Counted from the first letter of the stretch, positions 1 through 9,243 are shown. The stretch: DNA of 41,659 nt from Planctomycetaceae bacterium (GCA_021297815.1 JAJTGK010000006.1:1-41659), one strand, 5' to 3'. Program-made: numbers and translations. Notes: generated from the letters alone by a model not told the origin.

Positions 1-800
1 CGGGACGGCCCGCGCCGTGGGCGCGCCTTGCGCCCGTCGCGCGCATCGCGGGGCTTTCGCTGGCGGCGTTCGGCGCGACGATCCTGCTGCGCCACGACCC
101 GCTCGAGGCCGAGGTCGAGCCCGATCCGCGCGCGTCGCGGCAGCTGCTCGTCGTGCTCGATGTGTCGCCGAGCATGAACCTGTCGGACTCGGGACCTGGC
201 AACGAGAAGGTGATGCGCGGCGTGTGGGCGGGCAAGGTGCTGCAGGGCATCCTCGACCGCCTCGACATGAAGGACACGCGCGTGTCGATGGTCGCCTTCT
301 ACACGAAGGCCGTGCCGATGCTGAAGGACTCGACCGACAAGGATGTGCTGTCGAACCTCATGGACGGGCTGCCGCTCTACACCGCGTTCAAGTCGGGCGA
401 GACCGACATGCAGGCGGGCATCGAGGCCGCGTTCGAGATGGCGAAGGGCTGGGCGCGGCGCTCGACCACGCTTGTCGTGATCTCGGATGGCGACCTGTCG
501 AAGGCCGTGAATGTGCCTGCGCGGCCCGCGTCGATCGCCGATGCGATCGTGATCGGCGTCGGCGACCCGAACCGCGCGACCACGCTGTCGGGCCATGCGT
601 CGCGGCAGGACCAGTGGACGCTGAAGAGCCTCGCAGGCAAGCTACGGCTACTACCACGACGGCAACACGAAGCATCTTCCGCGCGAGTTGCTCGACCGCC
701 TCACCATGATCGCGCCGCGCGTCTCCGACGCGATCGGCCTGCGCGACGCCACGCGGGCGCACGCACCGCATCACCCTCGATCGAAGGAAGGCTCGCATGA
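1..800 (+). CDS. VWA-domain membrane protein, 5' end outside window, apparent frameshift
   Basis: The reading frame is already open at base 3 with no start codon, so the N-terminus lies outside the window. The visible part begins with a hydrophobic stretch (LAPVARIAGLSLAAFGATIL) that looks like a membrane segment. It is followed by a von Willebrand factor A domain with the metal-binding motif D-V-S-P-S (DVSPSMN) and a later strand ending in VISDGD. Around base 642 the protein-like reading moves from frame 3 to frame 1, where YGYYHDGNTKHLPRELL continues plausibly. Frame 3 itself goes on as Arg-rich shadow sequence to a TGA at 798-800. One extra base near 642 would explain this. The stop overlaps the next start (ATGA). 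VWA proteins of this kind often sit with MoxR-type ATPases in planctomycete clusters; that partner is not visible here. Confidence 0.75.
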   Translation, partial: GRPAPWARLAPVARIAGLSLAAFGATILLRHDPLEAEVEPDPRASRQLLVVLDVSPSMNLSDSGPGNEKVMRGVWAGKVLQGILDRLDMKDTRVSMVAFYTKAVPMLKDSTDKDVLSNLMDGLPLYTAFKSGETDMQAGIEAAFEMAKGWARRSTTLVVISDGDLSKAVNVPARPASIADAIVIGVGDPNRATTLSGHASRQDQWTLKSLAGKLRLLPRRQHEASSARVARPPHHDRAARLRRDRPARRHAGARTASPSIEGRLA

Positions 801-1666
801 AGCTCTCGCGATTCGCATGGACTCTTTGGGCCCTCGTTCCCGTCGGCCTGCTCGCGTTCCACTTCGGCCCCGGGCAGGCGGCGTTCCGCGAGGCGCGTGC
901 GGCGGCGCTCGTCGAGAAGGCCGACGGCCTGCAGCAGGAGGCGCTGCGGCTGCAGGGAATCGCCTACGACGCGCATCTGGCCGCGATCGAGGCGCGCCTC
1001 GCAGCCTTCGGCAAGGATGAGGAACCGCTGCACGCCGCGGCCCGCGACGCGAACGCGCGCGAGGAGGCCGCGTATGCCGTCGCGGCCGATGCCTGGAAGA
1101 AGACCGCCGACGCGCTCGCAGAGGCGCAGGCGCAGGTCGACGAACTGGGTGGCGCGGCTCGCGAGGAGATCCGCGTGGCCAAGGCGCGCGCGCTGGTGCG
1201 GACGGGCGATGTCGCGTCGGGCGCGAACGAGCTCGAGGACTACCTGTACGACGCGCAGGAGCGCGGCGAGCTCTCGAGCAACCTTGCGCGCGAGGCGCGC
1301 GAGGAACTCGCGACCGCGTACTACTACGGCGCGCGCCTGATGCGCCTCGCGGGCAAGCCTGCCGACGAATGGCGCGATGTCGCGAGCCGTGCGCGACAGA
1401 ACTTCCGCTATCTCGCCGAGGACGCGAAGGCGCGCGGCGCCGCGCCCGAGGTGGTGGCGAACCACGAGAAGAACGGCGAGCTCGTGCTCAACCTCGAGCA
1501 GAGCTCGCTCGACGAGCTCTATGCGAAGCCGCGCCCCAAGGACTCGCCCACGGGCAAGTGCAACGGGCTCGGCAACCAGCCGCGGCCAGGACGCCGCGGC
1601 AACAAGCCAGGCGACAAGCCCGCGAAGGGCGCAGGCATGAACGGCGAGATCGGCGACGGCTGGTGA
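797..1666 (+). CDS. membrane-anchored or secreted alpha-helical protein of unknown function
   Basis: This 289-residue protein is not recognised as a named family. Residues 4-24 form a hydrophobic segment (FAWTLWALVPVGLLAFHFG) after a short basic start, consistent with an uncleaved signal anchor or signal peptide. Residues 30-220 are rich in Ala, Glu and Arg and look helical, probably coiled coil or TPR-like, with a motif ATAYYYGARLMRL. The last 40 residues are a low-complexity Gly/Pro/Lys/Asn tail. The start at 797 is supported by AGGAAGG a few bases upstream and by the ATGA overlap with the preceding VWA gene, which suggests coupled translation. It lies 19 bases before the large secreted protein, so the three genes probably form one operon. 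Confidence 0.75.
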   Translation: MKLSRFAWTLWALVPVGLLAFHFGPGQAAFREARAAALVEKADGLQQEALRLQGIAYDAHLAAIEARLAAFGKDEEPLHAAARDANAREEAAYAVAADAWKKTADALAEAQAQVDELGGAAREEIRVAKARALVRTGDVASGANELEDYLYDAQERGELSSNLAREAREELATAYYYGARLMRLAGKPADEWRDVASRARQNFRYLAEDAKARGAAPEVVANHEKNGELVLNLEQSSLDELYAKPRPKDSPTGKCNGLGNQPRPGRRGNKPGDKPAKGAGMNGEIGDGW

Positions 1667-1685
1667 ACTGGATGCGAGGCACGCG

Positions 1686-4600
1686 ATGAACGAACGAACT
1701 GCACACCCCGCGCCTTCGCGCACGATCGAACTCCTCGCGCCGCTCACGGTGGCGTTGCTCCTTGCAGGCGCAGCAGAGGCGCAGGTGCCCGCCGTGCGCC
1801 TGACGCCCGCGACCCGCGCGGTGCCTGCGCAACCGATCGCTCCGCTCGCGCCAGGCGGCGCCGACGACGACGGCGCGATGCCCGCGCCCGAGCCTGAGCC
1901 CATGCCCGCGGCGCCAGGCGCGCCCGTGCAGCCCCCCGCGGCGGAGGCGCTGCTTTCACCCGAGGAAATCGCCGCGCTGAAGGAGCTCTACCTCCCGCTC
2001 GAGCAGCCCGAGCAGGACGAGATGCGCGCGTACTACGCCGACCTCGGCGTCGACCTCGATGCGGTGCTCGGCTTCGCGGCCGAGAAGTCGGCCGACATGC
2101 AGCGCGGACAGATGACCGCGAACTTCATGCGCGAGATGGACTTCACCCGCAAGCCCGAGGCGGTGCTCGCCGCGCGCGCGAAGCTCGGCTTCGGGCAGGT
2201 CGCGCAGCCGAATCCGCTTTCCGCGCAGCCGATGGAGGTCGCGCGCTGGCTGCACCTTCAGGTGATGGCGGGCGAATGGAGCGTGTTCTCGTCGTATCTT
2301 GCGTCGCGCCCGCTCGCCGAGTCCGAGCCCGTGTACGCGGCCATCCTCCAGTCGATGAACCGCGGCGACATGGGCATGCTTCCCGAGGAGGTGCTCGCGC
2401 TCGCCGACGCGTCGCCGAGCGACTTCAAGCCGTGGCAGATGCAGACGCTCGGCCGCATGCTGCAGCAGGCGTCGGCCAAGTACTCGACGGGCGCGATGGT
2501 CGCGGCGATCCGTGGCGGCTCGCGCTATTTCGGCACGAAGGACGATGCGATGCGCCGCCGCACCGTCGAGTTCCTCGCGCTCGGCGGGCTCCTCGCCGAG
2601 TCGTACGAGTTCCTTCCGCCGCTCGAGGACGCGCGCGCGCGCGGCGACGGCGCGCAGATGATCGTCCACGCCCGCTACAAGCTCGACCTCGCCAAGAAGG
2701 CGGGCGAAGGGCCCGAGGGCGAGCGGCTCGTGCTCGAGGCGTTCTCGATCCTCGCCGAGACCTCGCTCCTCGAGAGCGAGAACACCGAGCGCCGCCGCGA
2801 GGCGCTGCGCCTGGCGATCGCCGAAATGAACCGCGTGCCCAAGGCGCAGGTCGCGCCGTGGCTCACGCAGGTCTTCGCGAGCGCCGCGCTCGGCCCCGCC
2901 GCGCTCGAGCAGCTCGCGCTCAGCGCCGCGCAGATCGGCAACATGCAGGTCGACGACGACAAGCGCGCGGGCATCACGCTGAACCTGAAGGAGTCGGTCG
3001 ACATCCTGATCGCGCGCGACGATGTCGATTCGGCCGCGCTGCGCGTGCCGCTGCGCATGGTCACCACCGCGCTCGTCGCCGAGATGGAGCGCGCGGTGCA
3101 GGACCGCGGCAACCAGCAGTTCATCGGCCGCAACGCGCAGCTCCTCTACCGCGCGATTCCCTCGGAGAAGTGGCTCGCCGCGCTCGAGCCGTCGCTCGCC
3201 ACGCGCGCGCGCAAGGCCTGCATCGCCATCGCGACGATCGCCGACGAGACCGACCAGGCGCTCGTCCTCCTCGACGCCGCCATGGCCAGCTCGCCCTCCG
3301 AAGCCGCGTCGTACGCCGACCACTTCCTCGCGAAGTGGGTGGGCCGCCTGCGCCCGCAGGTCGAGTACACCGAGGAGATGATGATGTTCTTCAGCTTCTA
3401 CCGCGATGCGATGCCGATGGCGCCGCTCACGCGCGGCAGGCAGCGGAGGAACCTCGACCGCCTCGATTCGCTCGTCGCCACGCTGCGCGAGAGCGGCATC
3501 GAGCCGCGCGCGCTGCCGAGCATCGTGCCCGCGTTCCAGGCGTGTCACGCGCGCACCGAGGTGTACGAGCGCGCCGACATCGAGCGCGTGTTCGGTCCGT
3601 TCGCCAAGATGCCGCCGTCGACCGCGGCGGGGCTCGCGATGACGATGGGCGCGAGCCTGAACGGCGACTGGCGCAGCCGCGACGCGATGAAGTCGACGGG
3701 CACCAAGCGCTCCGACAGCGAGATCGCGCAGCTGGTCGACCGCGGCTACGGCGTCGCGATCGAGCTGATCGACAGCGCGGTCGCCCAGCGGCCCGACGCG
3801 TGGAACCTGGCCGTGCTGCAGGCCGCGATCACCTACGACCGACTGCAGTACCGGCAGAGCCTGAAGACCGCGCAGGACCCCGTGCAGTCGAACGAGTACC
3901 GCAAGGCTGCGTTCGAGGCCTTCGGCGACGCGGCGGCGCGCTATGTCGCCGCGCTCGGCCGCGGCGAGACGCGCGACGACCTCGGCGTCCACATGCGCTG
4001 GTTCGGCGCGGCGATGGGCACCGCCGAGCTCAACTTCCTGCGCCCCGAGGACCTTCCCAAGGAAGGCACGCTGCAGGACGACCAGATCGACCTCATCCGC
4101 AAGTCGCTGCAGTCGATGGAGCCCGAGGCGTTCGACCGCCATGTCGCGGGCTTCGCGGCGCAGGTCGAGGGCGCCGTGCAGCGCGCCGCGCCCGAGGTGA
4201 AGCCGCGGCTCGTGCGCCACGCGCTGCGCGTGGTCGGCGACCACCCCGCGGGCGCGTCGATGCGCGCGATGGAGGAGCTCTACCGCGACCTCGTGAAGGA
4301 CGAGATCAAGCTGCGCCTCGCGATCGACGGCTCCGACGAGGTCGGCGTGAACCAGCCGTTCGGCGTGCTGCTTTCGCTGCGCTTCACGAACTCGGTCGAC
4401 CGCGAGACGGGCGGCTTCTCGAAGTACCTGCAGAACGGCGTCTACGGCCGCGTGGGCAACCAGTTCAGGCAGATGAACTACCGCGACGAGCTGCAGAAGC
4501 TCATCGAGGATTCGCTGACGACCAAGTTCGATGTGCAGGCGATCGGGTTCTTCGACGCGTTCATGCCGCCGCGCGGCGTGGTCGAGGAGGGCGAGGACGG

Positions 4601-5582
4601 CTGGCTCGAGAAGCCCTTCGCCTACATCGTGCTGTCGCGCAAGGACCCCGCCACCGACGCGGTGCCCGCGATCGCGATGGACATGCAGTTCACCGACCAG
4701 ACGGGGCCAGTGACGCTCGCGCTGCCGAGCAACACGCCGCTTCTTGCGACGGGCGAGCGCCAGGCCGCGCGTCGCTGCCGCGAGCTCGAGGTGTCGCAGC
4801 TCGTCGATGTGCGCGCGGTGAACGACGGCGAAGGCAAGGACACGGTGACCCTCGAGGTGCGCCTGCGCGGCAAGGGCGTGGTGCCCGATGTGCGCGAGGT
4901 GCTCGCGGGGCTCGACGCGCCGCTCGCGGGGTACGAACTCGCGAAGGACGGCGTGCTGGCCGACCCGCCCATCGTGCTTGCCTCGGGTTCGTCGAACGCG
5001 TCGCCCATGGGATTGATGCGCGGCGGGCCGAGCGAGCCGAAGGACGGCTACCCCGAGCCCGACGCCGACGGCATGTACCGCCTGCCCATCGAGCGCAGCT
5101 TCAAGCTGACCTACACGCGCGCGGGCGGCGCGGTCGGCCGCGATTTCACGCTGCCCACGCTCGTCGCGGGCGTCGATGCGAAGCTCGAGAGCCGCTTCTA
5201 CGACGACCTCGACATCATGCCCGTGGTCGGCGGCGCGGTGCCCGTGCATGCGGCGTTCTGGACACCCGCGCGCATCGCGCTCGCGGTGCTCGGCGCGGCG
5301 GGCCTCGGCATGCTCGCCACCTGGCTTGCGCGACGCACGCGCCCCGCTGCCGCGTCGGAAGCCGCGCCATGGGCGCCGTCGCGCCTCACCCCAACGGGCG
5401 TGGTGACCTCGCTGCGGCGGCTCGAGAAGGACGCGGCGGCGCGGCTCTCGCCCGACCGCGCGAAGTCGCTGCGCGACGACATCGTGATGCTCGAGCTCAA
5501 GTACTTCGGCCCGAACGCAAGCGAATCGAGCGAGCAGGACCTGCGTTCGGTCGTCGAGCGCTGGGAACGCGCCGCGCGCTGA
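1686..5582 (+). CDS. large secreted protein with C-terminal membrane anchor, function unknown
   Basis: This 1298-residue protein has an N-terminal signal peptide (TIELLAPLTVALLLAGAAEA, mature end near AQVPAV) and then a Pro/Ala-rich linker to about residue 85. A very long mainly helical region follows to about residue 900, and a probable beta-rich section before a single C-terminal transmembrane segment (ARIALAVLGAAGLGMLATWL). About 75 mostly polar residues remain on the inner side. I recognise no catalytic motif. The topology predicts an exported domain held to the membrane at its C-terminus. It is the last gene of the apparent VWA operon, so a role with the VWA protein in envelope quality control or chaperoning is possible but is only inferred from position. 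Confidence 0.8.
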   Translation: MNERTAHPAPSRTIELLAPLTVALLLAGAAEAQVPAVRLTPATRAVPAQPIAPLAPGGADDDGAMPAPEPEPMPAAPGAPVQPPAAEALLSPEEIAALKELYLPLEQPEQDEMRAYYADLGVDLDAVLGFAAEKSADMQRGQMTANFMREMDFTRKPEAVLAARAKLGFGQVAQPNPLSAQPMEVARWLHLQVMAGEWSVFSSYLASRPLAESEPVYAAILQSMNRGDMGMLPEEVLALADASPSDFKPWQMQTLGRMLQQASAKYSTGAMVAAIRGGSRYFGTKDDAMRRRTVEFLALGGLLAESYEFLPPLEDARARGDGAQMIVHARYKLDLAKKAGEGPEGERLVLEAFSILAETSLLESENTERRREALRLAIAEMNRVPKAQVAPWLTQVFASAALGPAALEQLALSAAQIGNMQVDDDKRAGITLNLKESVDILIARDDVDSAALRVPLRMVTTALVAEMERAVQDRGNQQFIGRNAQLLYRAIPSEKWLAALEPSLATRARKACIAIATIADETDQALVLLDAAMASSPSEAASYADHFLAKWVGRLRPQVEYTEEMMMFFSFYRDAMPMAPLTRGRQRRNLDRLDSLVATLRESGIEPRALPSIVPAFQACHARTEVYERADIERVFGPFAKMPPSTAAGLAMTMGASLNGDWRSRDAMKSTGTKRSDSEIAQLVDRGYGVAIELIDSAVAQRPDAWNLAVLQAAITYDRLQYRQSLKTAQDPVQSNEYRKAAFEAFGDAAARYVAALGRGETRDDLGVHMRWFGAAMGTAELNFLRPEDLPKEGTLQDDQIDLIRKSLQSMEPEAFDRHVAGFAAQVEGAVQRAAPEVKPRLVRHALRVVGDHPAGASMRAMEELYRDLVKDEIKLRLAIDGSDEVGVNQPFGVLLSLRFTNSVDRETGGFSKYLQNGVYGRVGNQFRQMNYRDELQKLIEDSLTTKFDVQAIGFFDAFMPPRGVVEEGEDGWLEKPFAYIVLSRKDPATDAVPAIAMDMQFTDQTGPVTLALPSNTPLLATGERQAARRCRELEVSQLVDVRAVNDGEGKDTVTLEVRLRGKGVVPDVREVLAGLDAPLAGYELAKDGVLADPPIVLASGSSNASPMGLMRGGPSEPKDGYPEPDADGMYRLPIERSFKLTYTRAGGAVGRDFTLPTLVAGVDAKLESRFYDDLDIMPVVGGAVPVHAAFWTPARIALAVLGAAGLGMLATWLARRTRPAAASEAAPWAPSRLTPTGVVTSLRRLEKDAAARLSPDRAKSLRDDIVMLELKYFGPNASESSEQDLRSVVERWERAAR

Positions 5583-5591
5583 GCGCCGCGT

Positions 5592-6512
5592 TCAGCGACA
5601 AGGGCCCCAGGCGCCGAGCAGCAACGCGAGGTCCTGGCCATCGGTGTTGCCGTCGCCCGTGAGGTCGGCGCCTGCCGTGCCCCACGCGCCGAGCAACGCG
5701 GCGAGATCCGCGGCATCGCGCGTGCCGTCTCCGTTCAGGTCGCCTGCACATGGCGACGAAGGCGCCACCGCGGCCACCGCGAAGTCGTCGAAGTAGCCGA
5801 AGGCGTTCAGCGCCCCGGGCGCGGCATCGGTCACCGCAAGCAGGTTCGACGCGTACACGCCGCCGTTCAGCGTCGTGACATGCGAGGCGACCGACGCGCC
5901 GTTCAGCACGAGCTGGCCCTCGCCTGTCGCGACATTCCATCGATAGATGAAGCTGTTCCATGCGCCGAGCGCCGCGACCACGCCCGTCGCCGAGCGGTTC
6001 GCAGGCGCATAGCCGCCGTTCAGAAGCGAGATCGCGCCCGTCTGTGCGTGCACGACGAACCCGCCCGACACATTGATGGCGTCCTTCGAGATCATCACGC
6101 CGAAGCCCGACGCCAGCTGCTGCCCGCTCGGCACGAAGACCTTGATGCGCGTCTCGAGCACCATGTTGCCGCCCGCGCTCGCCGCAGCCCACTTGCCGCT
6201 GTTCAGGAGATCGAGCCATGCCTTCGTGCGGCCGTTCGCGAACTTCTCGCTGACAAGCCGCACCATGCGTCCGCGACCGCCCACGGGGTCGACGCCTGCG
6301 TCGGTGCCCGGGCCGATGACGGTTCCTGCGAGGAACGGCGCGTTCACCGAACCACTTGTCGCCCAGGTGCCTCCCGTGCCGATCCACGCCTGCTGGCCCG
6401 AGAGGTTGCCTACGGCATACCCGTTGAAATCGGTCGCGTAGATGTCGGTCGCCTGCGCGGCGGCGGCGGTGAGGGCGATCGACAGCGAAACGGCGAGGGC
6501 GCGGTGTCTCAC
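5592..6512 (-). CDS. secreted dockerin-tagged protein
   Basis: The protein is 306 residues from a GTG start. It begins with a signal peptide (ALAVSLSIALTAAAAQA), then a single beta-rich domain of about 220 residues that resembles concanavalin/LamG-like folds (TDFNGYAVG near the start, FGYFDDFAV near the end). The tail is a dockerin-like pair of calcium loops (DLNGDGTRDAADL and DLTGDGNTDGQDL), each followed by LLGAWG, ending WGPCR. I chose GTG 6512 because the signal peptide begins right after it and a -10-like CACAAT lies 6 bases upstream; the longer open frame to 6788 encodes only Arg-rich sequence. The LamG-like assignment is tentative. The dockerin loops are clear by eye. Confidence 0.8.
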   Translation of the reverse strand: MRHRALAVSLSIALTAAAAQATDIYATDFNGYAVGNLSGQQAWIGTGGTWATSGSVNAPFLAGTVIGPGTDAGVDPVGGRGRMVRLVSEKFANGRTKAWLDLLNSGKWAAASAGGNMVLETRIKVFVPSGQQLASGFGVMISKDAINVSGGFVVHAQTGAISLLNGGYAPANRSATGVVAALGAWNSFIYRWNVATGEGQLVLNGASVASHVTTLNGGVYASNLLAVTDAAPGALNAFGYFDDFAVAAVAPSSPCAGDLNGDGTRDAADLAALLGAWGTAGADLTGDGNTDGQDLALLLGAWGPCR

Positions 6513-6518
6513 GGGGCG

Positions 6519-6524
6519 ATTGTG
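6519..6524 (-). promoter_or_regulatory. -10-like box for a leaderless start at 6512
   Basis: CACAAT on the minus strand ends 6 bases before the GTG start of the dockerin-tagged gene. Transcription would begin about at the start codon, so the mRNA would have no leader. No good -35 box is visible. Confidence 0.4.
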
Positions 6525-6724
6525 CACCAAGCCGCATGCGGGTGAGGCTCGACCTCGCCTCCTTGGTGCCGAAATCCCCGATCCGATCGCGTCATCGTCC
6601 GAGAGCATCACGATCGGCTCCCGCTGCCACGACCGTGCATGCACGCCTCGACTCGCCTCGGTCATCGCCGCCCCGCTCGCGTCCGATTCCAGCCTCACCT
6701 GTTCCCGCGACCGCGTTCGATCTG

Positions 6725-6730
6725 TATCTT
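6725..6730 (+). promoter_or_regulatory. -10-like box for a leaderless start at 6738
   Basis: TATCTT (4 of 6 match to TATAAT) ends 7 bases before the ATG of the histidine kinase gene. AGAGG directly before the ATG is too close to be a normal ribosome binding site, so a leaderless transcript is the simpler reading. Confidence 0.4.
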
Positions 6731-6737
6731 CAGAGGC

Positions 6738-8075
6738 ATGCCCGAACCCTCGGACCAGCCCATGCGCCGCGACCATCGCGGCCTGCATCCCGAGGAGAAG
6801 CTCGCGCGGCGCGACGCGATCCTCGATGCGGTGGCGCGCTCGTCCGAGCGCATGGTCGCCCCTGAGCCGTGGGATGCGCTGCTACCCGACATGCTGCGTT
6901 TCCTCGGCGAGGCGACCAAGGTCAGCCGCGTCTATGTCTTCGAGGTCCAGCGGCACCGCGAGGGCGAGCCGACGGTGAATCAGCGGTTCGAGTGGTGCGC
7001 CGAGGGCGTGCATCCGCAGATCGACAACCCCGACCTGCAGGGCATGCCGCTCGTCTCGTCGGGGTTCGGCCGCTGGGCGGAACTGCTCGAGGCGGGCCTG
7101 CCCGTCTTCGGCGACATCGGCGAGTTCCCAGAGTCGGAACGCCCGCTCCTCGAGGGCCAGCAGATCCTCTCGCTCCTCGTCCAGCCGATCTTCACGGGAC
7201 CGCGCTGGTGGGGCTTCATGGGCTTCGACGCGTGCGAGCAGCTGCAGCACTGGGAGAAGGTCGAGGTCGACACGCTGCGCATCGCGGCGATCGTGCTTGG
7301 CGCGACGATCCACCAGCATGCGCGCGAGGCGCAGCTTCGCGAGACGCAGAAGATGGAGGCGCTCGGCCGCATGGCGGGCGGCGTGGCGCACGACTTCAAC
7401 AATGTGCTGACCGTCGTCTCGGGCGCGATCCAGCTCACGCGCATGGACCTTGCCGCAAGCGGCGGCGAGACGCCGATGCGCGAGCGAAACCTCGCGATGG
7501 CCGAGCAGGCGCTCTCGCGCGCCGCGACGCTCACCGCGCGGCTTCTCGAGTTCAGCAAGCGCCGCGATGGCGCCGTGCGGCTCTCGTCGGTGCTCGAGAT
7601 GCTTCGCCATGAGGAGCCGCTCCTGCGCCAGGCCGTCGGCGGCCGCGTGCGAGTGCGCATCACGCATCAGGCCGAGCTCGAGCGGCTGTCGCCCGTGCGC
7701 GTGGAACCGACGCAGTTCGCGCAGGTCGCGCTCAACCTGGCCGTCAACGCGCGCGACGCGATGCCCGAGGGCGGCGAACTGATCTTCGACATCTCGACCG
7801 TCGACGCCGCCCTCGACCCCGCGCGCGTCGACCGCGTGCCCGCGGGCCGCTGGACGCTGCTCTCGGTCAGCGACAACGGCTCGGGCATGACGCCCGAGGT
7901 GCGCGAACGCATCTTCGAGCCCTTCTTCTCGACGAAGCCCGAGGACCGCGGCACGGGCCTCGGCCTTTCGACCGTGTACAGCATCGTGACCGCCGCGGGC
8001 GGTCATGTCGCGGTCTCGAGCGCGGTCGGCAAGGGAACCGAGTTCAGGCTGTACTTCCCTGCGGCGAACGCATGA
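6738..8075 (+). CDS. soluble GAF-domain sensor histidine kinase
   Basis: This 445-residue protein has no signal peptide or membrane segment, so it should be cytoplasmic. Residues 30-195 fit a GAF sensor domain. A short helix then leads into the dimerisation H-box MAGGVAHDFNN with phospho-acceptor His218. The ATPase domain shows the N box (NLAVNARDAMPEGG), the G1 box (DNGSGM), the F box (FEPFFSTK) and the G2 box (GTGLGLSTVYSIV), all intact. The H-box and ATPase style match the NtrB/PAS-type hybrid kinases. No receiver domain is fused and no response regulator gene is adjacent, so it is an orphan kinase. The start at 6738 is preferred over an earlier open frame that encodes Arg/Pro-rich sequence. 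Confidence 0.9.
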   Translation: MPEPSDQPMRRDHRGLHPEEKLARRDAILDAVARSSERMVAPEPWDALLPDMLRFLGEATKVSRVYVFEVQRHREGEPTVNQRFEWCAEGVHPQIDNPDLQGMPLVSSGFGRWAELLEAGLPVFGDIGEFPESERPLLEGQQILSLLVQPIFTGPRWWGFMGFDACEQLQHWEKVEVDTLRIAAIVLGATIHQHAREAQLRETQKMEALGRMAGGVAHDFNNVLTVVSGAIQLTRMDLAASGGETPMRERNLAMAEQALSRAATLTARLLEFSKRRDGAVRLSSVLEMLRHEEPLLRQAVGGRVRVRITHQAELERLSPVRVEPTQFAQVALNLAVNARDAMPEGGELIFDISTVDAALDPARVDRVPAGRWTLLSVSDNGSGMTPEVRERIFEPFFSTKPEDRGTGLGLSTVYSIVTAAGGHVAVSSAVGKGTEFRLYFPAANA

Positions 8076-8124
8076 CGCGCCGCGCAATCGCGCCTTCGTA
8101 GGCGCCTGCTCGCAAGACGACCGC

Positions 8125-8130
8125 TAGACT
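8125..8130 (+). promoter_or_regulatory. -10-like box upstream of alcohol dehydrogenase
   Basis: TAGACT lies about 50 bases upstream of the ATG at 8180. The same hexamer occurs before the gene starting at 23809. There is no convincing -35 box. Confidence 0.3.
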
Positions 8131-8179
8131 GCGTCCCCGCGCTCTTCGGCGCGGCTTCCTGCATTCGAGCGATCCAACC

Positions 8180-9226
8180 ATGCCCACCAAGGCCTACGCC
8201 GCACAGTCGCCCACCTCGCCGCTCGCACCGCATGCAATCGAGCGCAGGCAGCCGCGCGCGACCGATGTCGAGATCGACATCCTGTACTGCGGCGTGTGCC
8301 ACAGCGACCTGCACTTCGCGCGCAACGAGTGGGGCTTCACGCAGTACCCCGTGGTGCCTGGCCACGAGATCCTCGGGCGCGTGGTGCGCGTCGGCGCGGG
8401 CGTGACCAAGTTCAAGGTCGGCGACCTCGCGTCGGTCGGCTGCCTCGTCGACAGCTGCCGCACCTGCGCGCACTGCACGCAGGGCCTCGAGCAGTACTGC
8501 ACGGGCGGCGCGACCTTCACCTACAACGGCGAGGACAAGCATCTCGGCGGCATGACCTTCGGCGGCTACTCCGAGAAGGTCGTGGTCGACGAGGCGTTCA
8601 CGCTCAAGGTCCCGACGAATCTCGACCCCGCGGCCGCGGCGCCGCTTCTCTGCGCGGGCATCACCACCTGGTCGCCGCTCAAGCACTGGAAGGCAGGCCC
8701 GGGCAAGAAGGTGGGCATCGTGGGCCTCGGCGGGCTCGGCCACATGGGCGTGAAGTTCGCGCGCGCGCTTGGCGCGCACACGGTGCTCTTCACGACCTCG
8801 CCGTCGAAGGTCGCCGACGGCCTGCGCCTCGGCGCGCACGAGGTCGTCCTTTCGAAGGACGAAGCCGCGATGGCGAAGCACGCGGGCTCGTTCGACCTCA
8901 TCATCGACACCGTGTCGGCCGACCACTCGCTCGACGCGCTCATGGCGCTCGTGAAGCTCGACGGCACGATGTGCATGGTCGGCGTGCCGCCCGCGCCGCA
9001 GCAGATCGCGGCGTTCAGCGTGATCCTGCCCCGCCGCAACCTCGCGGGCAGCGGCATCGGCGGCATCGGCGAGACGCAGGAGATGCTCGATTTCTGCGGC
9101 GTGCACGGCATCGCCTGCGACATCGAGCTCATCCGCATGGACGAGATCAACACGGCCTACGAGCGCATGCTGCGGCAGGATGTGAAGTACCGCTTCGTGA
9201 TCGACATGGCGTCGCTGAAGGGCTGA
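8180..9226 (+). CDS. NAD(P)-dependent zinc alcohol dehydrogenase (YahK/cinnamyl alcohol dehydrogenase family)
   Basis: This 348-residue medium-chain dehydrogenase should interconvert alcohols and aldehydes using NADPH or NADH in the cytoplasm. The catalytic zinc ligands are visible: Cys40 in CGVCHSD, His62-Glu63 in PGHEILG and Cys158 in LLCAGITTW. The structural zinc site has Cys93, Cys96, Cys99 and Cys107. The Rossmann motif GLGGLGHMG is at 182-190. Length and motifs match the YahK/AdhC subgroup of broad-specificity aldehyde reductases. It is a single gene flanked by the histidine kinase and a convergent gene 17 bases away, so the context gives no substrate hint. No Shine-Dalgarno sequence is visible before the ATG. 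Confidence 0.93.
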   Translation: MPTKAYAAQSPTSPLAPHAIERRQPRATDVEIDILYCGVCHSDLHFARNEWGFTQYPVVPGHEILGRVVRVGAGVTKFKVGDLASVGCLVDSCRTCAHCTQGLEQYCTGGATFTYNGEDKHLGGMTFGGYSEKVVVDEAFTLKVPTNLDPAAAAPLLCAGITTWSPLKHWKAGPGKKVGIVGLGGLGHMGVKFARALGAHTVLFTTSPSKVADGLRLGAHEVVLSKDEAAMAKHAGSFDLIIDTVSADHSLDALMALVKLDGTMCMVGVPPAPQQIAAFSVILPRRNLAGSGIGGIGETQEMLDFCGVHGIACDIELIRMDEINTAYERMLRQDVKYRFVIDMASLKG

Positions 9227-9243
9227 TCCCGCCGCGGCGGCCG

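Noticed and set aside
1956-5249. Very long open frame antisense to the 1298-residue gene (about 1097 codons)
   Set aside because: It is rich in His, Arg, Leu and Glu with no motif, and is a typical high-GC shadow of the plus-strand gene, which has a signal peptide, an anchor and normal composition.
5577-5597. CGCTGA...TCAGCG hairpin containing both stop codons of the convergent genes
   Set aside because: The arms are only 6 bases, there is no T-tract, and a short dyad made of two facing TGA stops in GC-rich DNA can arise by chance.
9229-9240. 12-base palindrome CCGCCGCGGCGG between convergent stops
   Set aside because: It has no loop, so it cannot form a terminator hairpin, and such palindromes are expected in DNA of this composition.
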